From: Candidatus Saccharimonadota bacterium
Lineage (GTDB): Bacteria > Patescibacteriota > Saccharimonadia > Saccharimonadales > Saccharimonadaceae
NCBI GenBank assembly: GCA_020428265.1
Contig: JAGQND010000010.1
Location: 1 to 16,609 of the forward strand
DNA: 16,609 nt
Direction: 5' to 3'
This document shows positions 6,618 to 13,843 of this stretch, one piece after another. Made by a program: the position numbers and the translations under genes. Position 1 is the first letter of the stretch. Each line of letters begins with the position of its first letter. The notes beneath the pieces are model-generated. The model ran no database searches. It was not told the origin of the DNA and saw only the letters and a list, made by a program, of their open reading frames with translations.

Positions 6618-7100
6618 ATGGTGGATCATAGGAGAGAAGACGGATTTACAGTTGTAGAGACCATAGTGGCTCTAGTTTTGATGAGTGTTTTTCTAACTCT
6701 ACTATTTCAACTATTTTTCTCTACACAGTACCAGCAAGCAGTGGTCGTACGCCGAGCCGCAGCGCAAGAAATTGCCCGCTCTAACTTGGGCAAAATCACC
6801 GCCAGTACCACCATACCACTACCAGCTTGCATAGCCACTGCGGGTAGTGCAAACAATACTCTGGTAAACCAAAGTGCGGCAGGCAGTATAATAGCCACCA
6901 ACGCCCCCGATGGTACACCCACCTGGGAAACAGCCACACTTCAAGCTGAACCAGTTACAGATACGCCTATGCCCAAAAATACCATTCAAGAGTTACGCGT
7001 ATTTTATCCATTCGGCTGCGGTGTCAATAAGCCAATTCAGATTGTATCAAACGTCAAATACGGCACGGAGGTAATTACAAATGCATCGTACATCAAGTAG
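6618..7100 (+). CDS. Type IV minor pilin / pseudopilin (PilV/GspI-like)
   Basis: The start at 6618 gives a 160-aa prepilin beginning MVDHRREDG. The class III signal is clear. There is a short charged leader, a predicted prepilin-peptidase cut Gly9|Phe10 (G|FTVVE with the key Glu at +5), then a hydrophobic helix VVETIVALVLMSVFLTLLFQLFF. The globular part has two cysteines (PLPACIA and FGCGV). An upstream in-frame ATG at 6534 would overlap the DUF5684 gene and add a non-pilin leader, so it was rejected. It is first of three pilin genes in order I-like, J-like, K-like, the order of minor pilin operons that build the filament tip. The subtype is by position and leader, not by recognised globular domain. 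The stop overlaps the next gene by 20 bp. Confidence 0.82.
   Translation: MVDHRREDGFTVVETIVALVLMSVFLTLLFQLFFSTQYQQAVVVRRAAAQEIARSNLGKITASTTIPLPACIATAGSANNTLVNQSAAGSIIATNAPDGTPTWETATLQAEPVTDTPMPKNTIQELRVFYPFGCGVNKPIQIVSNVKYGTEVITNASYIK
7067..7071 (+). promoter_or_regulatory. Shine-Dalgarno GGAGG for the second pilin gene
   Basis: GGAGG ends 9 nt before ATG 7081 and lies inside the 3' end of the preceding pilin gene. It fixes the start at 7081 and shows that this organism uses SD initiation for internal operon genes even though its first genes look leaderless. Confidence 0.75.
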
Positions 7101-7851
7101 GGGCTTTACTGTTGTTGAGTTAATCATAGTTATATTTGTATTAGGTATACTTACCGGCCTACTATATGGACCATTTACCAACTTATACACCGCCAACACC
7201 ACCGGTGTACGCAAGACGGCTCAGTTCACCAATGTCCACTCAGCTTTGCGCATCATAGAAAGCAAAATATCCGAAAGCATCACTTTTGCCGACACCAACG
7301 ACATAACTGACCCCAACCAGCCAGACACACCATGGAGCTGGGCGGGCACTAGCGACACCAGCCGCGTACTCATAACATCTAACTACGCCACTACTATAGA
7401 AGAAAGCTCCGACCCATCAAACCTTCGCACCCTTGTATTTAGGGGTCCGTCCTGCGATATACCAGTAACCAACGACTATATTTATTTCGTCGCAAACAAT
7501 ACCTTATACAGGCGAACTCTGGTAAATACAACCAGTCCATGCGGAGGCTACACTAACGCCCAGAAACAAACTTGTTCCAGCAGCGCCACCGATAACTACT
7601 GTCAAGGTGTCGATGCCAAAATTATAAGTAATGTCACGGAATTTCGCGTAGACTACTACAGCGACGCCAACAATACGACGCCCATGAACCCCACGGACGA
7701 CACTAAACACACCAAATACGATGATGCAACCGTACCAAGCATGGCAAAATCCGTAGGTATCACTCTCAGTGCCAAGAGTGGACCAGACAACAGCGACCCT
7801 ATCTACACATCCACTTTACGAATATCACGAATAAATGGTAACGGTAACTAA
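7081..7851 (+). CDS. Type IV minor pilin / pseudopilin (PilW/GspJ-like)
   Basis: The 256-aa prepilin has a leader MHRTSSRG cut at Gly8|Phe9 (G|FTVVE, Glu at +5) and a helix LIIVIFVLGILTGLLYGPF. The rest is a large globular region with several Cys (PSCDIP, SPCGGY, QTCSSS, NYCQG), suggesting disulfides. The phrase FTNVHSALRIIESKISESI early in the body and the STLRISR-type end fit PilW/GspJ-like pseudopilins, which often carry an alpha helix after the N-terminal segment. It is translationally coupled to the upstream pilin by a 20-bp overlap and followed 24 nt later by the PilX-RCC1 gene. The assignment as a J-type tip pilin is by size and operon order. Confidence 0.82.
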   Translation: MHRTSSRGFTVVELIIVIFVLGILTGLLYGPFTNLYTANTTGVRKTAQFTNVHSALRIIESKISESITFADTNDITDPNQPDTPWSWAGTSDTSRVLITSNYATTIEESSDPSNLRTLVFRGPSCDIPVTNDYIYFVANNTLYRRTLVNTTSPCGGYTNAQKQTCSSSATDNYCQGVDAKIISNVTEFRVDYYSDANNTTPMNPTDDTKHTKYDDATVPSMAKSVGITLSAKSGPDNSDPIYTSTLRISRINGNGN

Positions 7852-7862
7852 ACACTAGCGTC

Positions 7863-7867
7863 AAGGA
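7863..7867 (+). promoter_or_regulatory. Shine-Dalgarno AAGGA for the PilX-RCC1 gene
   Basis: AAGGA ends 8 nt before ATG 7876 and selects that start over the in-frame ATG a few codons later (MRFFNL). Confidence 0.65.
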
Positions 7868-7875
7868 TAAATATT

Positions 7876-10800
7876 ATGCTAAAATCAAACAAGAATATGA
7901 GGTTTTTCAATCTATCTAAACTATTTAGAGGGGATACTGGGTATATACTGCCAGCCACTATCGTACTAGGCCTCGCTACATCTATAATTGCGGGTATATT
8001 TACACAGTCCGTATCTAACTCTAGCCAAACTCTCAATACCGAGTCGTACCAAATTATGGCCAAAAAAGCTGCCGATGCTGGTATAGAATACGCTCATACT
8101 TGCCTACTAAACAGCACCCCTGCATGGTCCACCGTACTACGCCCCAATACAAACTGTACTGGAGGCTCGGCAACTGGCGACACCGCCAAAGACGCAGCCA
8201 TACTCTACATCACCAATCAGTCAACTGCTCTTGGCACTACTGGCTCTAGCGCGGTAGTTCGCTCCACGTTTACAGTAGCCAGCAAAGATGCTCAAAGCAA
8301 TATTTCATCTAAAGGTACCGTAGAGCTGCTAATCGGTGGCGTAGTCACCAAAACATTCACTGCTACGTCTAAAATGAATGTCGGACCATCGTACAAAACA
8401 TACCCCATCAATGATGGCGAAGCTCTGACAGCCATAAAAGCCCAGGACCATGCTTGCGCCATAGCTAATGGCAAACTGTATTGCTGGGGCGCCAATAGCT
8501 CCGGACAAGTTGGCAACAATAGCACAAGCATCTTTTCTGGCGTAAAACAACCGTACTTAGTCAAAGATGCTATAGCCGGCAAAACAGTCACCTCTGTAGA
8601 TGTTTCAGATGCTTCCACCTGTGCTATAGCCGATGGTCTGCCATATTGCTGGGGAGGCAATATGCAGGGACAGCTGGGTAGCAACAACCGCACCGGCTAC
8701 AACAAACCTACAGCTAATGTGCCCATCAAACAAACCAATGGTGATGTACTCAAAGATCACTACGTAGTAAACCTCTCTACCTCACCATACAGCTGGCCAG
8801 CCGTCATATGGCCTCTGTCTATAGCACTACAGCACACTTGTGCGGGCCTAGACGACGGCTCTATGAGCTGCTGGGGTAGCAACGGCTTTAGGCAACTAAC
8901 AACCAAGGTATCAGCCTGTATCGGCTTGCCAGTTGGCGATAGCTGCTGGGGTGGATCGCTATTTTCTACCCCTGACAGCAACAAACCTATATTAATAGAA
9001 GGTTACCTAAACGATAGCGACCTAGAAGTACCACAAAAAGGCAAGAAAGCCCAACGCGTAGCTGCTAGCTCACACGACTCTTGCCTTATAAGCAATGGCC
9101 GTATGTACTGCATGGGAGTAGAGGTACCGCTAGCACTAATTTGCAACACACCCTTCTTCCTACCTTCTAACCTAGTCATGGTAGACTTCTTCGATATGTG
9201 TCCAGGCCAATATAGTGCAGGCTACGAAATGTCAGCCAAAACAGGTATATTCCTTAAATTTACACAAATCAGTACCGGTGGTACGCAGTTTACAATAGGC
9301 TACACGCTCAACGACAAAAAAATAGACAAAGACAACTGGGAACTAACCGCCAACGTGGCCTGTGGTCAAGCTAACTTCACTATGTTCTGCGTAGGCAACG
9401 CATCTACCGTGGGTACTCAGTGGGGTGGTAGCTGGAAACCAGCGTGGAACGAGCTAGAAGGCGTAGACACATCGTCTATGGATAACGGCGACGTCGAATG
9501 GCTTGCAACCCTAGACGGTACATATTGTATTGTCGACCGCGGTACACCAAAGTGCTTAATGTCACTACTGAGCGGCGTTATAAGTGGCGTAACTGGAGGT
9601 GGTGGCGGTATAGGGTCTTGGGGTGCGCTAAATGACACCAACCTCCATAACGACGTAGCCACCAAAATTGCGGCGGGGTCATACTTCGGCTGTGCGATAG
9701 CCAATGGTAGACTATATTGCTATGGCTTAAACGGAGATGGCCAGCTAGCCACCGGCAACACATCACCCGTAACCTACCTATCACAAACCGGTCAAGTGGG
9801 TACCACACCTATAGGCACATCAGAAGGCGCTCTAGTGGCTAGCGATAAAATATCTACAGGTGGTAAGCATTCTTGTGCAGCTGTAAACGAAAAAGTTGTA
9901 TGCTGGGGTGACAACACCTACGGTCAGCTCGGCCAAGGAGATCACTCACCGCTAGCTGTACCGCAGTCCGTGCCATCACTATCTGAATTCAAGGCTGTAT
10001 CTAGTATATCTGCCGGTCAAGACCACACCTGCGCTGTGATATACGGTGAGCTCTATTGCTGGGGCCGCAACACCAATGGGCAGCTAGGCATAGGCAACAG
10101 TACGGAGCAAACAACTCCCGTCAAGGTCACGGCATTTAATGGCAAACGCGTACAGTCTGTCAGCGCCGGTATAGACAATACTTGTGCTATAGCCAATGGC
10201 GACCTATACTGCTGGGGTGCGGGCACTAATGGTAAGCTTGGCCTAGGCAACACTAATAGTTACAATACACCTCAGCTCGTAAGCGGCAAGGGCGACCTAA
10301 AATCTACCGATGCCGTAACGCGCATAAGTACAGGCGACCAACACACCTGTGCTGTGGGTGGCAATGCCGATGCATTTTGCTGGGGTAGCAATGCCAACGG
10401 TCGCACCGGCCTAGGCACTGCTAGCGGCACACAGACAACCCCTAAAAAGCTAACTCTAGGCACATCTGCCCTACCGCTCGGGCCAAACAACATGACGCCT
10501 ATGGCATCTGAAATATCAGCTGGCGGCGACTTCACTTGTGGTATATTCAACTCCAAAGCTAGCTGCTGGGGAGCTAACGCTAAAGGCCAAGGCGGCAACG
10601 GCAACATATCCTGGTCGGAGACCGTGCCAGACCCACCATACTGGCGAGTATGTGATAACAATATAATACTCGGTGTACTCCTAGGCCCCGTTAACTGCCC
10701 CAACTCACAAGAAACTACTCACGATGTATACCTAAACTGCGTCAAAAACTGGCTAGGTGGCTGGGATGCTCCATCGTTCTCGGCCCCATACTACGCCATA

Positions 10801-11334
10801 CTATTCCAAGGCTGCAACACCGTAGATGGCGTCAAAAAGGTAAAAGTAAGCAAAAAAGAATGGAGCTCACAAGAATTCCCTAGCCACATAGTCAACCACC
10901 CAGGCGATGAAGATATACTAGTACCTCAGGCACTATACGGTAACGCCGGTACATACTACGCTACAAACATATCAGCTGGCAAAGAACACGCCTGCGCCAT
11001 AATAAACGGCAACAACTCTGCCACAAGCGGCAATATATGGTGCTGGGGTGCAGGTGCCAATGGCAAAATAGGCAACAACACAACAACCAATCAATTCACA
11101 CCGCAACTCATAAATGCTGGCGCCACGGTAGACTCTAGCGGTAAACGCCGAGTAGCTGTAAATGTATCGGCAGGTGGCGAGTCAACCTGCGGTGTGGCAA
11201 ATGCCGTAGTAATATGCTGGGGGCTAAACGACAAAGGCCAGCTAGGCAACGGCTTTACTACTAGCACCTCCCTACCCGTAACAGTAGCCGGATACAAATT
11301 CAAAATACCTTACGGCCGCGGCCCGGTGTTCTAG
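7876..11334 (+). CDS. PilX/GspK-like minor pilin fused to a large RCC1-type beta-propeller (putative pilus-tip adhesin)
   Basis: The 1152-aa protein opens with a pilin-like leader: a basic N-terminus, DTG|YILPA cut site (Gly22|Tyr23), then helix TIVLGLATSIIAGIF. There is no Glu at +5, as in PilX/GspK-type tip subunits. AADAGIEYA (about 65-73) also matches that class. From residue about 190 to the end there are 14 RCC1-like repeats, best form H-[ST]-CA-x(3)-G-x-LYCWG-x-N-x(2)-GQLG-x-G. Each carries a paired Cys motif, usually C-x8-C (first C194/C203, last C1105/C1114). Repeats 4-6 (about 405-565) are degenerate, and the 12-13 interval holds an insertion. RCC1 repeats form seven-bladed propellers, so 14 may mean two. 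The gene ends the pilin operon at a strong terminator. A tip-adhesin role is inferred from architecture. Confidence 0.85.
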   Translation: MLKSNKNMRFFNLSKLFRGDTGYILPATIVLGLATSIIAGIFTQSVSNSSQTLNTESYQIMAKKAADAGIEYAHTCLLNSTPAWSTVLRPNTNCTGGSATGDTAKDAAILYITNQSTALGTTGSSAVVRSTFTVASKDAQSNISSKGTVELLIGGVVTKTFTATSKMNVGPSYKTYPINDGEALTAIKAQDHACAIANGKLYCWGANSSGQVGNNSTSIFSGVKQPYLVKDAIAGKTVTSVDVSDASTCAIADGLPYCWGGNMQGQLGSNNRTGYNKPTANVPIKQTNGDVLKDHYVVNLSTSPYSWPAVIWPLSIALQHTCAGLDDGSMSCWGSNGFRQLTTKVSACIGLPVGDSCWGGSLFSTPDSNKPILIEGYLNDSDLEVPQKGKKAQRVAASSHDSCLISNGRMYCMGVEVPLALICNTPFFLPSNLVMVDFFDMCPGQYSAGYEMSAKTGIFLKFTQISTGGTQFTIGYTLNDKKIDKDNWELTANVACGQANFTMFCVGNASTVGTQWGGSWKPAWNELEGVDTSSMDNGDVEWLATLDGTYCIVDRGTPKCLMSLLSGVISGVTGGGGGIGSWGALNDTNLHNDVATKIAAGSYFGCAIANGRLYCYGLNGDGQLATGNTSPVTYLSQTGQVGTTPIGTSEGALVASDKISTGGKHSCAAVNEKVVCWGDNTYGQLGQGDHSPLAVPQSVPSLSEFKAVSSISAGQDHTCAVIYGELYCWGRNTNGQLGIGNSTEQTTPVKVTAFNGKRVQSVSAGIDNTCAIANGDLYCWGAGTNGKLGLGNTNSYNTPQLVSGKGDLKSTDAVTRISTGDQHTCAVGGNADAFCWGSNANGRTGLGTASGTQTTPKKLTLGTSALPLGPNNMTPMASEISAGGDFTCGIFNSKASCWGANAKGQGGNGNISWSETVPDPPYWRVCDNNIILGVLLGPVNCPNSQETTHDVYLNCVKNWLGGWDAPSFSAPYYAILFQGCNTVDGVKKVKVSKKEWSSQEFPSHIVNHPGDEDILVPQALYGNAGTYYATNISAGKEHACAIINGNNSATSGNIWCWGAGANGKIGNNTTTNQFTPQLINAGATVDSSGKRRVAVNVSAGGESTCGVANAVVICWGLNDKGQLGNGFTTSTSLPVTVAGYKFKIPYGRGPVF
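8455..11269 (+). repeat. 14 RCC1-like protein repeats with CxxxxxxxxC-WG motif
   Basis: Cys-pair motifs run in order CAIANGKLYCWG, CAIADGLPYCWG, CAGLDDGSMSCWG, CLISNGRMYCMG, CGQANFTMFCVG, CIVDRGTPKCLM, CAIANGRLYCYG, CAAVNEKVVCWG, CAVIYGELYCWG, CAIANGDLYCWG, CAVGGNADAFCWG, CGIFNSKASCWG, CAIINGNN...IWCWG and CGVANAVVICWG. Eleven have exactly eight residues between the cysteines. The third and eleventh have nine, and the thirteenth has a longer insertion. The most regular copies are the last eight. DNA copies are well diverged, so this is not a recent tandem expansion. Confidence 0.85.
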
Positions 11335-11351
11335 TAGCCTATATAAGTAAA

Positions 11352-11386
11352 ATAGAAAAAGTCCACACTAAGTGGACTTTTTCTAT
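11352..11386. terminator. Perfect 15-bp hairpin terminator, bidirectional
   Basis: ATAGAAAAAGTCCAC (11352-11366) and GTGGACTTTTTCTAT (11372-11386) are perfect complements around a 5-nt loop. The flanking A5/T5 tracts give a U-run on both strands, so it can end both the pilin operon and the minus-strand tRNA-Lys transcript. Its last base coincides with the terminal A of the encoded tRNA-Lys CCA. Confidence 0.85.
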
Positions 11387-11462
11387 GGAGGGCCAGGTGG
11401 GGCTTGAACCCACGACACCCTGCTTAAGAGGCAGGTGCTCTAACCAGCTGAGCTACTGGCCC
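11386..11462 (-). tRNA. tRNA-Lys (anticodon CUU)
   Basis: Minus-strand cloverleaf: acceptor GGGCCAG/CTGGCCC, D stem GCTC/GAGC, anticodon arm CCTGC-CTCTTAA-GCAGG (anticodon CTT), T arm GTGGG-TTCAAGC-CCCAC, and encoded CCA at 11386-11388. All stems pair fully. The discriminator base reads U, which is unusual for tRNA-Lys. The length is 77 nt including CCA. Confidence 0.95.
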
Positions 11463-11472
11463 ATATACTTCT

Positions 11473-11501
11473 ATTATAGCACTTACACACTATAATGTCA
11501 A
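11473..11501 (-). promoter_or_regulatory. Consensus sigma-70 promoter of tRNA-Lys
   Basis: On the minus strand TTGACA (11496-11501), a 17-nt spacer ending TGC, and TATAAT (11473-11478) form a perfect -35/-10 pair with extended -10, ending 10 nt before the tRNA 5' end. It fills the gap between the two tRNA genes, so tRNA-Lys can be transcribed independently of tRNA-Arg. Confidence 0.85.
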
Positions 11502-11505
11502 CCAT

Positions 11506-11582
11506 TGGTACACCCGGTACGATTCGAACGTACGGCCCTCTGTTCCGAAGACAGATGCTCTAATCCACTGAGCTACGGGTGC
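11506..11582 (-). tRNA. tRNA-Arg (anticodon UCG)
   Basis: Minus-strand cloverleaf: acceptor GCACCCG/CGGGTGT (first pair G-U), D stem GCTC/GAGC, anticodon arm TCTGT-CTTCGGA-ACAGA (anticodon TCG), T arm GTACG-TTCGAAT-CGTAC, discriminator A and encoded CCA (11506-11508). UCG reads CGA directly and CGG by wobble. In many bacteria the CGN box is read mainly by an inosine-modified ACG tRNA instead. Confidence 0.95.
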
Positions 11583-11606
11583 ACAAATTAGCAAAATACC
11601 TTGCAT

Positions 11607-11615
11607 ATTGTAGCA
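11607..11615 (-). promoter_or_regulatory. Extended -10 promoter (TGCTACAAT) of tRNA-Arg
   Basis: Minus-strand TGC plus TACAAT (11607-11612) lies 24 nt upstream of the tRNA-Arg 5' end, predicting a leader of about 17 nt to be removed by RNase P. No good -35 was seen. Confidence 0.45.
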
Positions 11616-11680
11616 TTATTTCGCTCATAGCGCCACCCCTTGCATTTCACCTAAACATAGTGCCCGCCAAGCAACGCTAG

Positions 11681-11695
11681 TGCTATAATTATAGT
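11681..11695 (+). promoter_or_regulatory. Extended -10 promoter (TGCTATAAT) of murB, leaderless
   Basis: TGC plus perfect TATAAT (11684-11689) ends 6 nt before ATG 11696, the strongest single example of the leaderless arrangement in the window. With the tRNA-Arg promoter it accounts for the 11583-11695 gap. Confidence 0.7.
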
Positions 11696-12751
11696 ATGAA
11701 CGTACTCACCAATATACCACTTAGCCAGCTGACTACTATGCGACTCGGTGGTATTGCTAGCTACGTAGCCGATGTAACCACTCGCGACGAAATCCCCCAA
11801 ATATACGCCAACGCCAAAAAGGCCAACCAGCCAGTCTATATTGTAGGTGGCGGCAGTAACCTCATAGCTCACGACGAAGGCTTCCCTGGTGTGATAGTCC
11901 GCATAGCCATACCCGGTATAGAACAAGTAGAGGAAGACGCAGAATCCGTAACCATACGAGCTAACGGTGGCGAGGCGTGGGACAACCTAGTAAAATACAC
12001 CGTAGACCGCAATCTCACTGGCATAGAAGCCATGTCGGGCATACCTGGCACCGTGGGTGCTGCACCTGTGCAAAATATTGGTGCTTATGGCCAAGAACTC
12101 GCCGACACATTTATATCTCTCGAAGCATACGACACCAGAGAAGACCGGTTTGTACTACTCACCTGGGAAGATTGTGACTTTTCGTACCGCCACAGTATAT
12201 TCCGTGGCAGTGAACAGGGGCGATACATAATATATAGCGTCAAGCTCAAACTATGGAAACGCCCGCCTATGCCACCATTCTACAACAGCCTACAGGCACG
12301 TTTTGACAGCATGCACATTACCGATTTTACCCCACAAATTGTGCGCGAACATGTATTAGCGATTCGTGCCGACAAACTGCCCGACCCAGCCAAAATGGCC
12401 AACAGTGGTTCGTTTTTCAAAAACGCCATAGTAGAGCAGTGGCAGCTCGACAACATCAAAAACCAAGTAGAAAGCGTAAAAGCCTTTGACTTTGGCGAAG
12501 GCAAATTCAAAATCCCAGCAGGATGGTTAATAGAACATTGCAATTTGCGTGGCGAATCGTTCAATGGCTTCAAGGTGCACGATGGCAATGCTGTGGTACT
12601 GGTTAATGAAAGTGCCACTAGCTACAGCCAGCTGGCCGAAGCTCGCGACCACATAACCAGCGAAGTATTCACACGATTCCAGGTACAGCTAGAACAAGAA
12701 CCTCTAGAGCTCACACCTCCTACCGCGCAGCCTATAGAGCGAGTTGTATAA
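11696..12751 (+). CDS. murB: UDP-N-acetylenolpyruvoylglucosamine reductase (MurB, type I)
   Basis: MurB reduces UDP-GlcNAc-enolpyruvate to UDP-MurNAc with NADPH and FAD, the second committed step of peptidoglycan synthesis, in the cytosol. The 351-aa length and the SYRHSIF motif (163-169) mark the E. coli-like type I class. FAD-binding VGGGSNL (50-56), SGIPGTVGAAPVQNIGAYG (114-132) and the proton-donor serine in SGSFFKN (Ser239, second Ser of the motif) are present. The C-terminal LEQE (about 332-335) should supply the catalytic Glu. The start is set by the promoter 6 nt upstream. The stop lies 70 nt before the major pilin, which has its own promoter. The preceding pathway step could be carried out by the MurA-like protein at 15724. 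Confidence 0.97.
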   Translation: MNVLTNIPLSQLTTMRLGGIASYVADVTTRDEIPQIYANAKKANQPVYIVGGGSNLIAHDEGFPGVIVRIAIPGIEQVEEDAESVTIRANGGEAWDNLVKYTVDRNLTGIEAMSGIPGTVGAAPVQNIGAYGQELADTFISLEAYDTREDRFVLLTWEDCDFSYRHSIFRGSEQGRYIIYSVKLKLWKRPPMPPFYNSLQARFDSMHITDFTPQIVREHVLAIRADKLPDPAKMANSGSFFKNAIVEQWQLDNIKNQVESVKAFDFGEGKFKIPAGWLIEHCNLRGESFNGFKVHDGNAVVLVNESATSYSQLAEARDHITSEVFTRFQVQLEQEPLELTPPTAQPIERVV

Positions 12752-12756
12752 AATTC

Positions 12757-12785
12757 TTGCATAGCGCTTATGTATGTACTATACT
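12757..12785 (+). promoter_or_regulatory. Sigma-70-type promoter of the major pilin gene
   Basis: TTGCAT (12757-12762), an exact 17-nt spacer, and TATACT (12780-12785) lie just after the murB stop. They predict a leader of about 30 nt containing the SD AAAGGGG. This is one of the best two-part promoters in the window, in keeping with a highly expressed pilin. Confidence 0.6.
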
Positions 12786-12805
12786 GGCTATATAAAAGTA
12801 TTAAT

Positions 12806-12812
12806 AAAGGGG
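12806..12812 (+). promoter_or_regulatory. Shine-Dalgarno AAAGGGG for the major pilin
   Basis: AAAGGGG ends 9 nt before ATG 12822 and selects this start over the upstream in-frame ATG at 12774, which lies within the promoter region. Confidence 0.7.
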
Positions 12813-12821
12813 CATCATAAT

Positions 12822-13289
12822 ATGAGTCTAGAAAAATTAAAAGAAAAACGCGCTGAGCAGGGATTTACCATCGTCGAGCTCCTCATCGTGATTGTAATCA
12901 TTGGTATCTTGGCTGCTATCGTCATCGTGGCCTACACCGGCATCACCGGCCAAGCTAACGACAGCAAATACAAGTCTAACGCCGACGCTATTCGCCAAGT
13001 TGCAGAAACAGTTAACGCAACCGAAGGTAACTACCCAGCTGACGTGGCAGGTTTTAGTGCAAGCGACACTGCGAAGCTACCAGATGGTGTTGCGCTTAGC
13101 TCAACACTCGTCACAACAACAGCACCTACTGCTGCAAACGTAGAAACTGGTGAAAAGAAAAGTCCTAGTGAATATAGCATAAAGATTTGCGCAAGTAGCG
13201 CCGGTGTACAGATATTCTACACAGAAAAAGGTAAGCGCAAGAGCCTTGTTGCAGGTAAGTGTACCGATAAGCTAGCCGACGAGTCATAG
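12822..13289 (+). CDS. Type IV pilin, probable major subunit
   Basis: The 155-aa prepilin MSLEKLKEKRAEQG|FTIVELL has a predicted cut after Gly14, Glu at +5, and a classic helix LLIVIVIIGILAAIVIVAY. The globular part ends with a Cys pair (KICASS and AGKCTD), like the disulfide-bound D region of type IV pilins. Three features mark it as the major subunit: a two-part promoter with 17-nt spacing, a good SD, and isoleucine codons that are 11 of 13 ATC/ATT, whereas the sister pilin at 13844 uses ATA 15 times in 18. It is followed by its own terminator. The N-terminus is nearly identical in protein sequence to that of the 13844 pilin, so the two are paralogues. Filament identity (twitching, attachment or DNA uptake) is not decidable here. 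Confidence 0.9.
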   Translation: MSLEKLKEKRAEQGFTIVELLIVIVIIGILAAIVIVAYTGITGQANDSKYKSNADAIRQVAETVNATEGNYPADVAGFSASDTAKLPDGVALSSTLVTTTAPTAANVETGEKKSPSEYSIKICASSAGVQIFYTEKGKRKSLVAGKCTDKLADES

Positions 13290-13313
13290 TTGTAGATACA
13301 AAATCCACTATCT

Positions 13314-13340
13314 CAGCCCTCCGGGGCTGTTTTAGTTTAT
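13314..13340 (+). terminator. Rho-independent terminator after the major pilin gene
   Basis: CAGCCC (13314-13319) pairs with GGGCTG (13324-13329) around a TCCG loop, followed by TTTTAGTTTAT. The stem is short but GC-rich. It separates the major pilin from the two following minor pilins, which have their own -10. Confidence 0.75.
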
Positions 13341-13364
13341 ATTGCTAAGCATAAGCACTTAAAC

Positions 13365-13377
13365 TATAATTAAGACT
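13365..13377 (+). promoter_or_regulatory. -10 element (TATAAT) of the two-pilin operon, leaderless
   Basis: A perfect TATAAT (13365-13370) ends 7 nt before ATG 13378. No SD sequence precedes the ATG, and the upstream terminator ends about 25 nt earlier, so this is the likely promoter for the next two genes. Confidence 0.6.
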
Positions 13378-13824
13378 ATGACAAACACCACTCGCGAGCG
13401 AGGATTTACTATCACTGAAATCATGATAATAGTCCTAGTACTAGGCATACTAGGCGGCATAGGTTATGTAGGCTGGAGTATGGCTATAACCAGCAGTAAA
13501 ACCAATGCCGCCAAAACCAATGCCACAGCCGTAAAAAACGCCGCCGACCAGTTTAACTCTCGCTACGGTGCCTATCCTACCAATGCTCAAATACAAGGTG
13601 TAGGTGACACTATCAAGCTCCCCGATGGTGTATCTCTACAAAACTCCCCTATACTCACCAAAAACGACCCACAAACCAAAATATTCTTCCGTGCCACACC
13701 ATCTTCTGGCCCCCCATACCGCGGCAACTGTATAGGCTACTACGACTATGCCGCAGGAACCATGAAAGTAATATACACTGGAACAGCAACTAACTTAGAC
13801 ACAGCTTCACTGGCGTGCAGCTAG
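13378..13824 (+). CDS. Type IV pilin-like protein
   Basis: The 148-aa prepilin MTNTTRERG|FTITEIM has a predicted cut after Gly9, Glu at +5, and a helix EIMIIVLVLGILGGIGYVGW that is richer in glycine than that of the major pilin. The body keeps the shared plan: ANATAVKNAADQFNSRYGAYP helix, a KLPDGVSLQ stretch also seen in the 12822 pilin (KLPDGVALS), and two Cys (GNCIGY and SLACS). Isoleucine codons are largely ATA, so expression is probably low to moderate. It is transcribed with the next pilin gene, and is probably a minor subunit or a divergent paralogue. Confidence 0.85.
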   Translation: MTNTTRERGFTITEIMIIVLVLGILGGIGYVGWSMAITSSKTNAAKTNATAVKNAADQFNSRYGAYPTNAQIQGVGDTIKLPDGVSLQNSPILTKNDPQTKIFFRATPSSGPPYRGNCIGYYDYAAGTMKVIYTGTATNLDTASLACS

Positions 13825-13843
13825 GACTATACGGGTGGGACAC

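Noticed and set aside
8292..10703. Several antisense open frames across the RCC1 repeats
   Set aside because: They recur with the repeat period and read as Pro/Leu/Gln-rich shadows of the sense repeats. No promoter or RBS was seen.
8455..11269. Regularly spaced repeated words suggesting a CRISPR array
   Set aside because: The spacing is irregular, the repeats are diverged at DNA level, and they encode RCC1 motifs in one uninterrupted frame.
12774..12821. Longer start for the major pilin
   Set aside because: The ATG at 12774 lies between the -35 and -10 of the promoter. The ATG at 12822 has a well-spaced SD.
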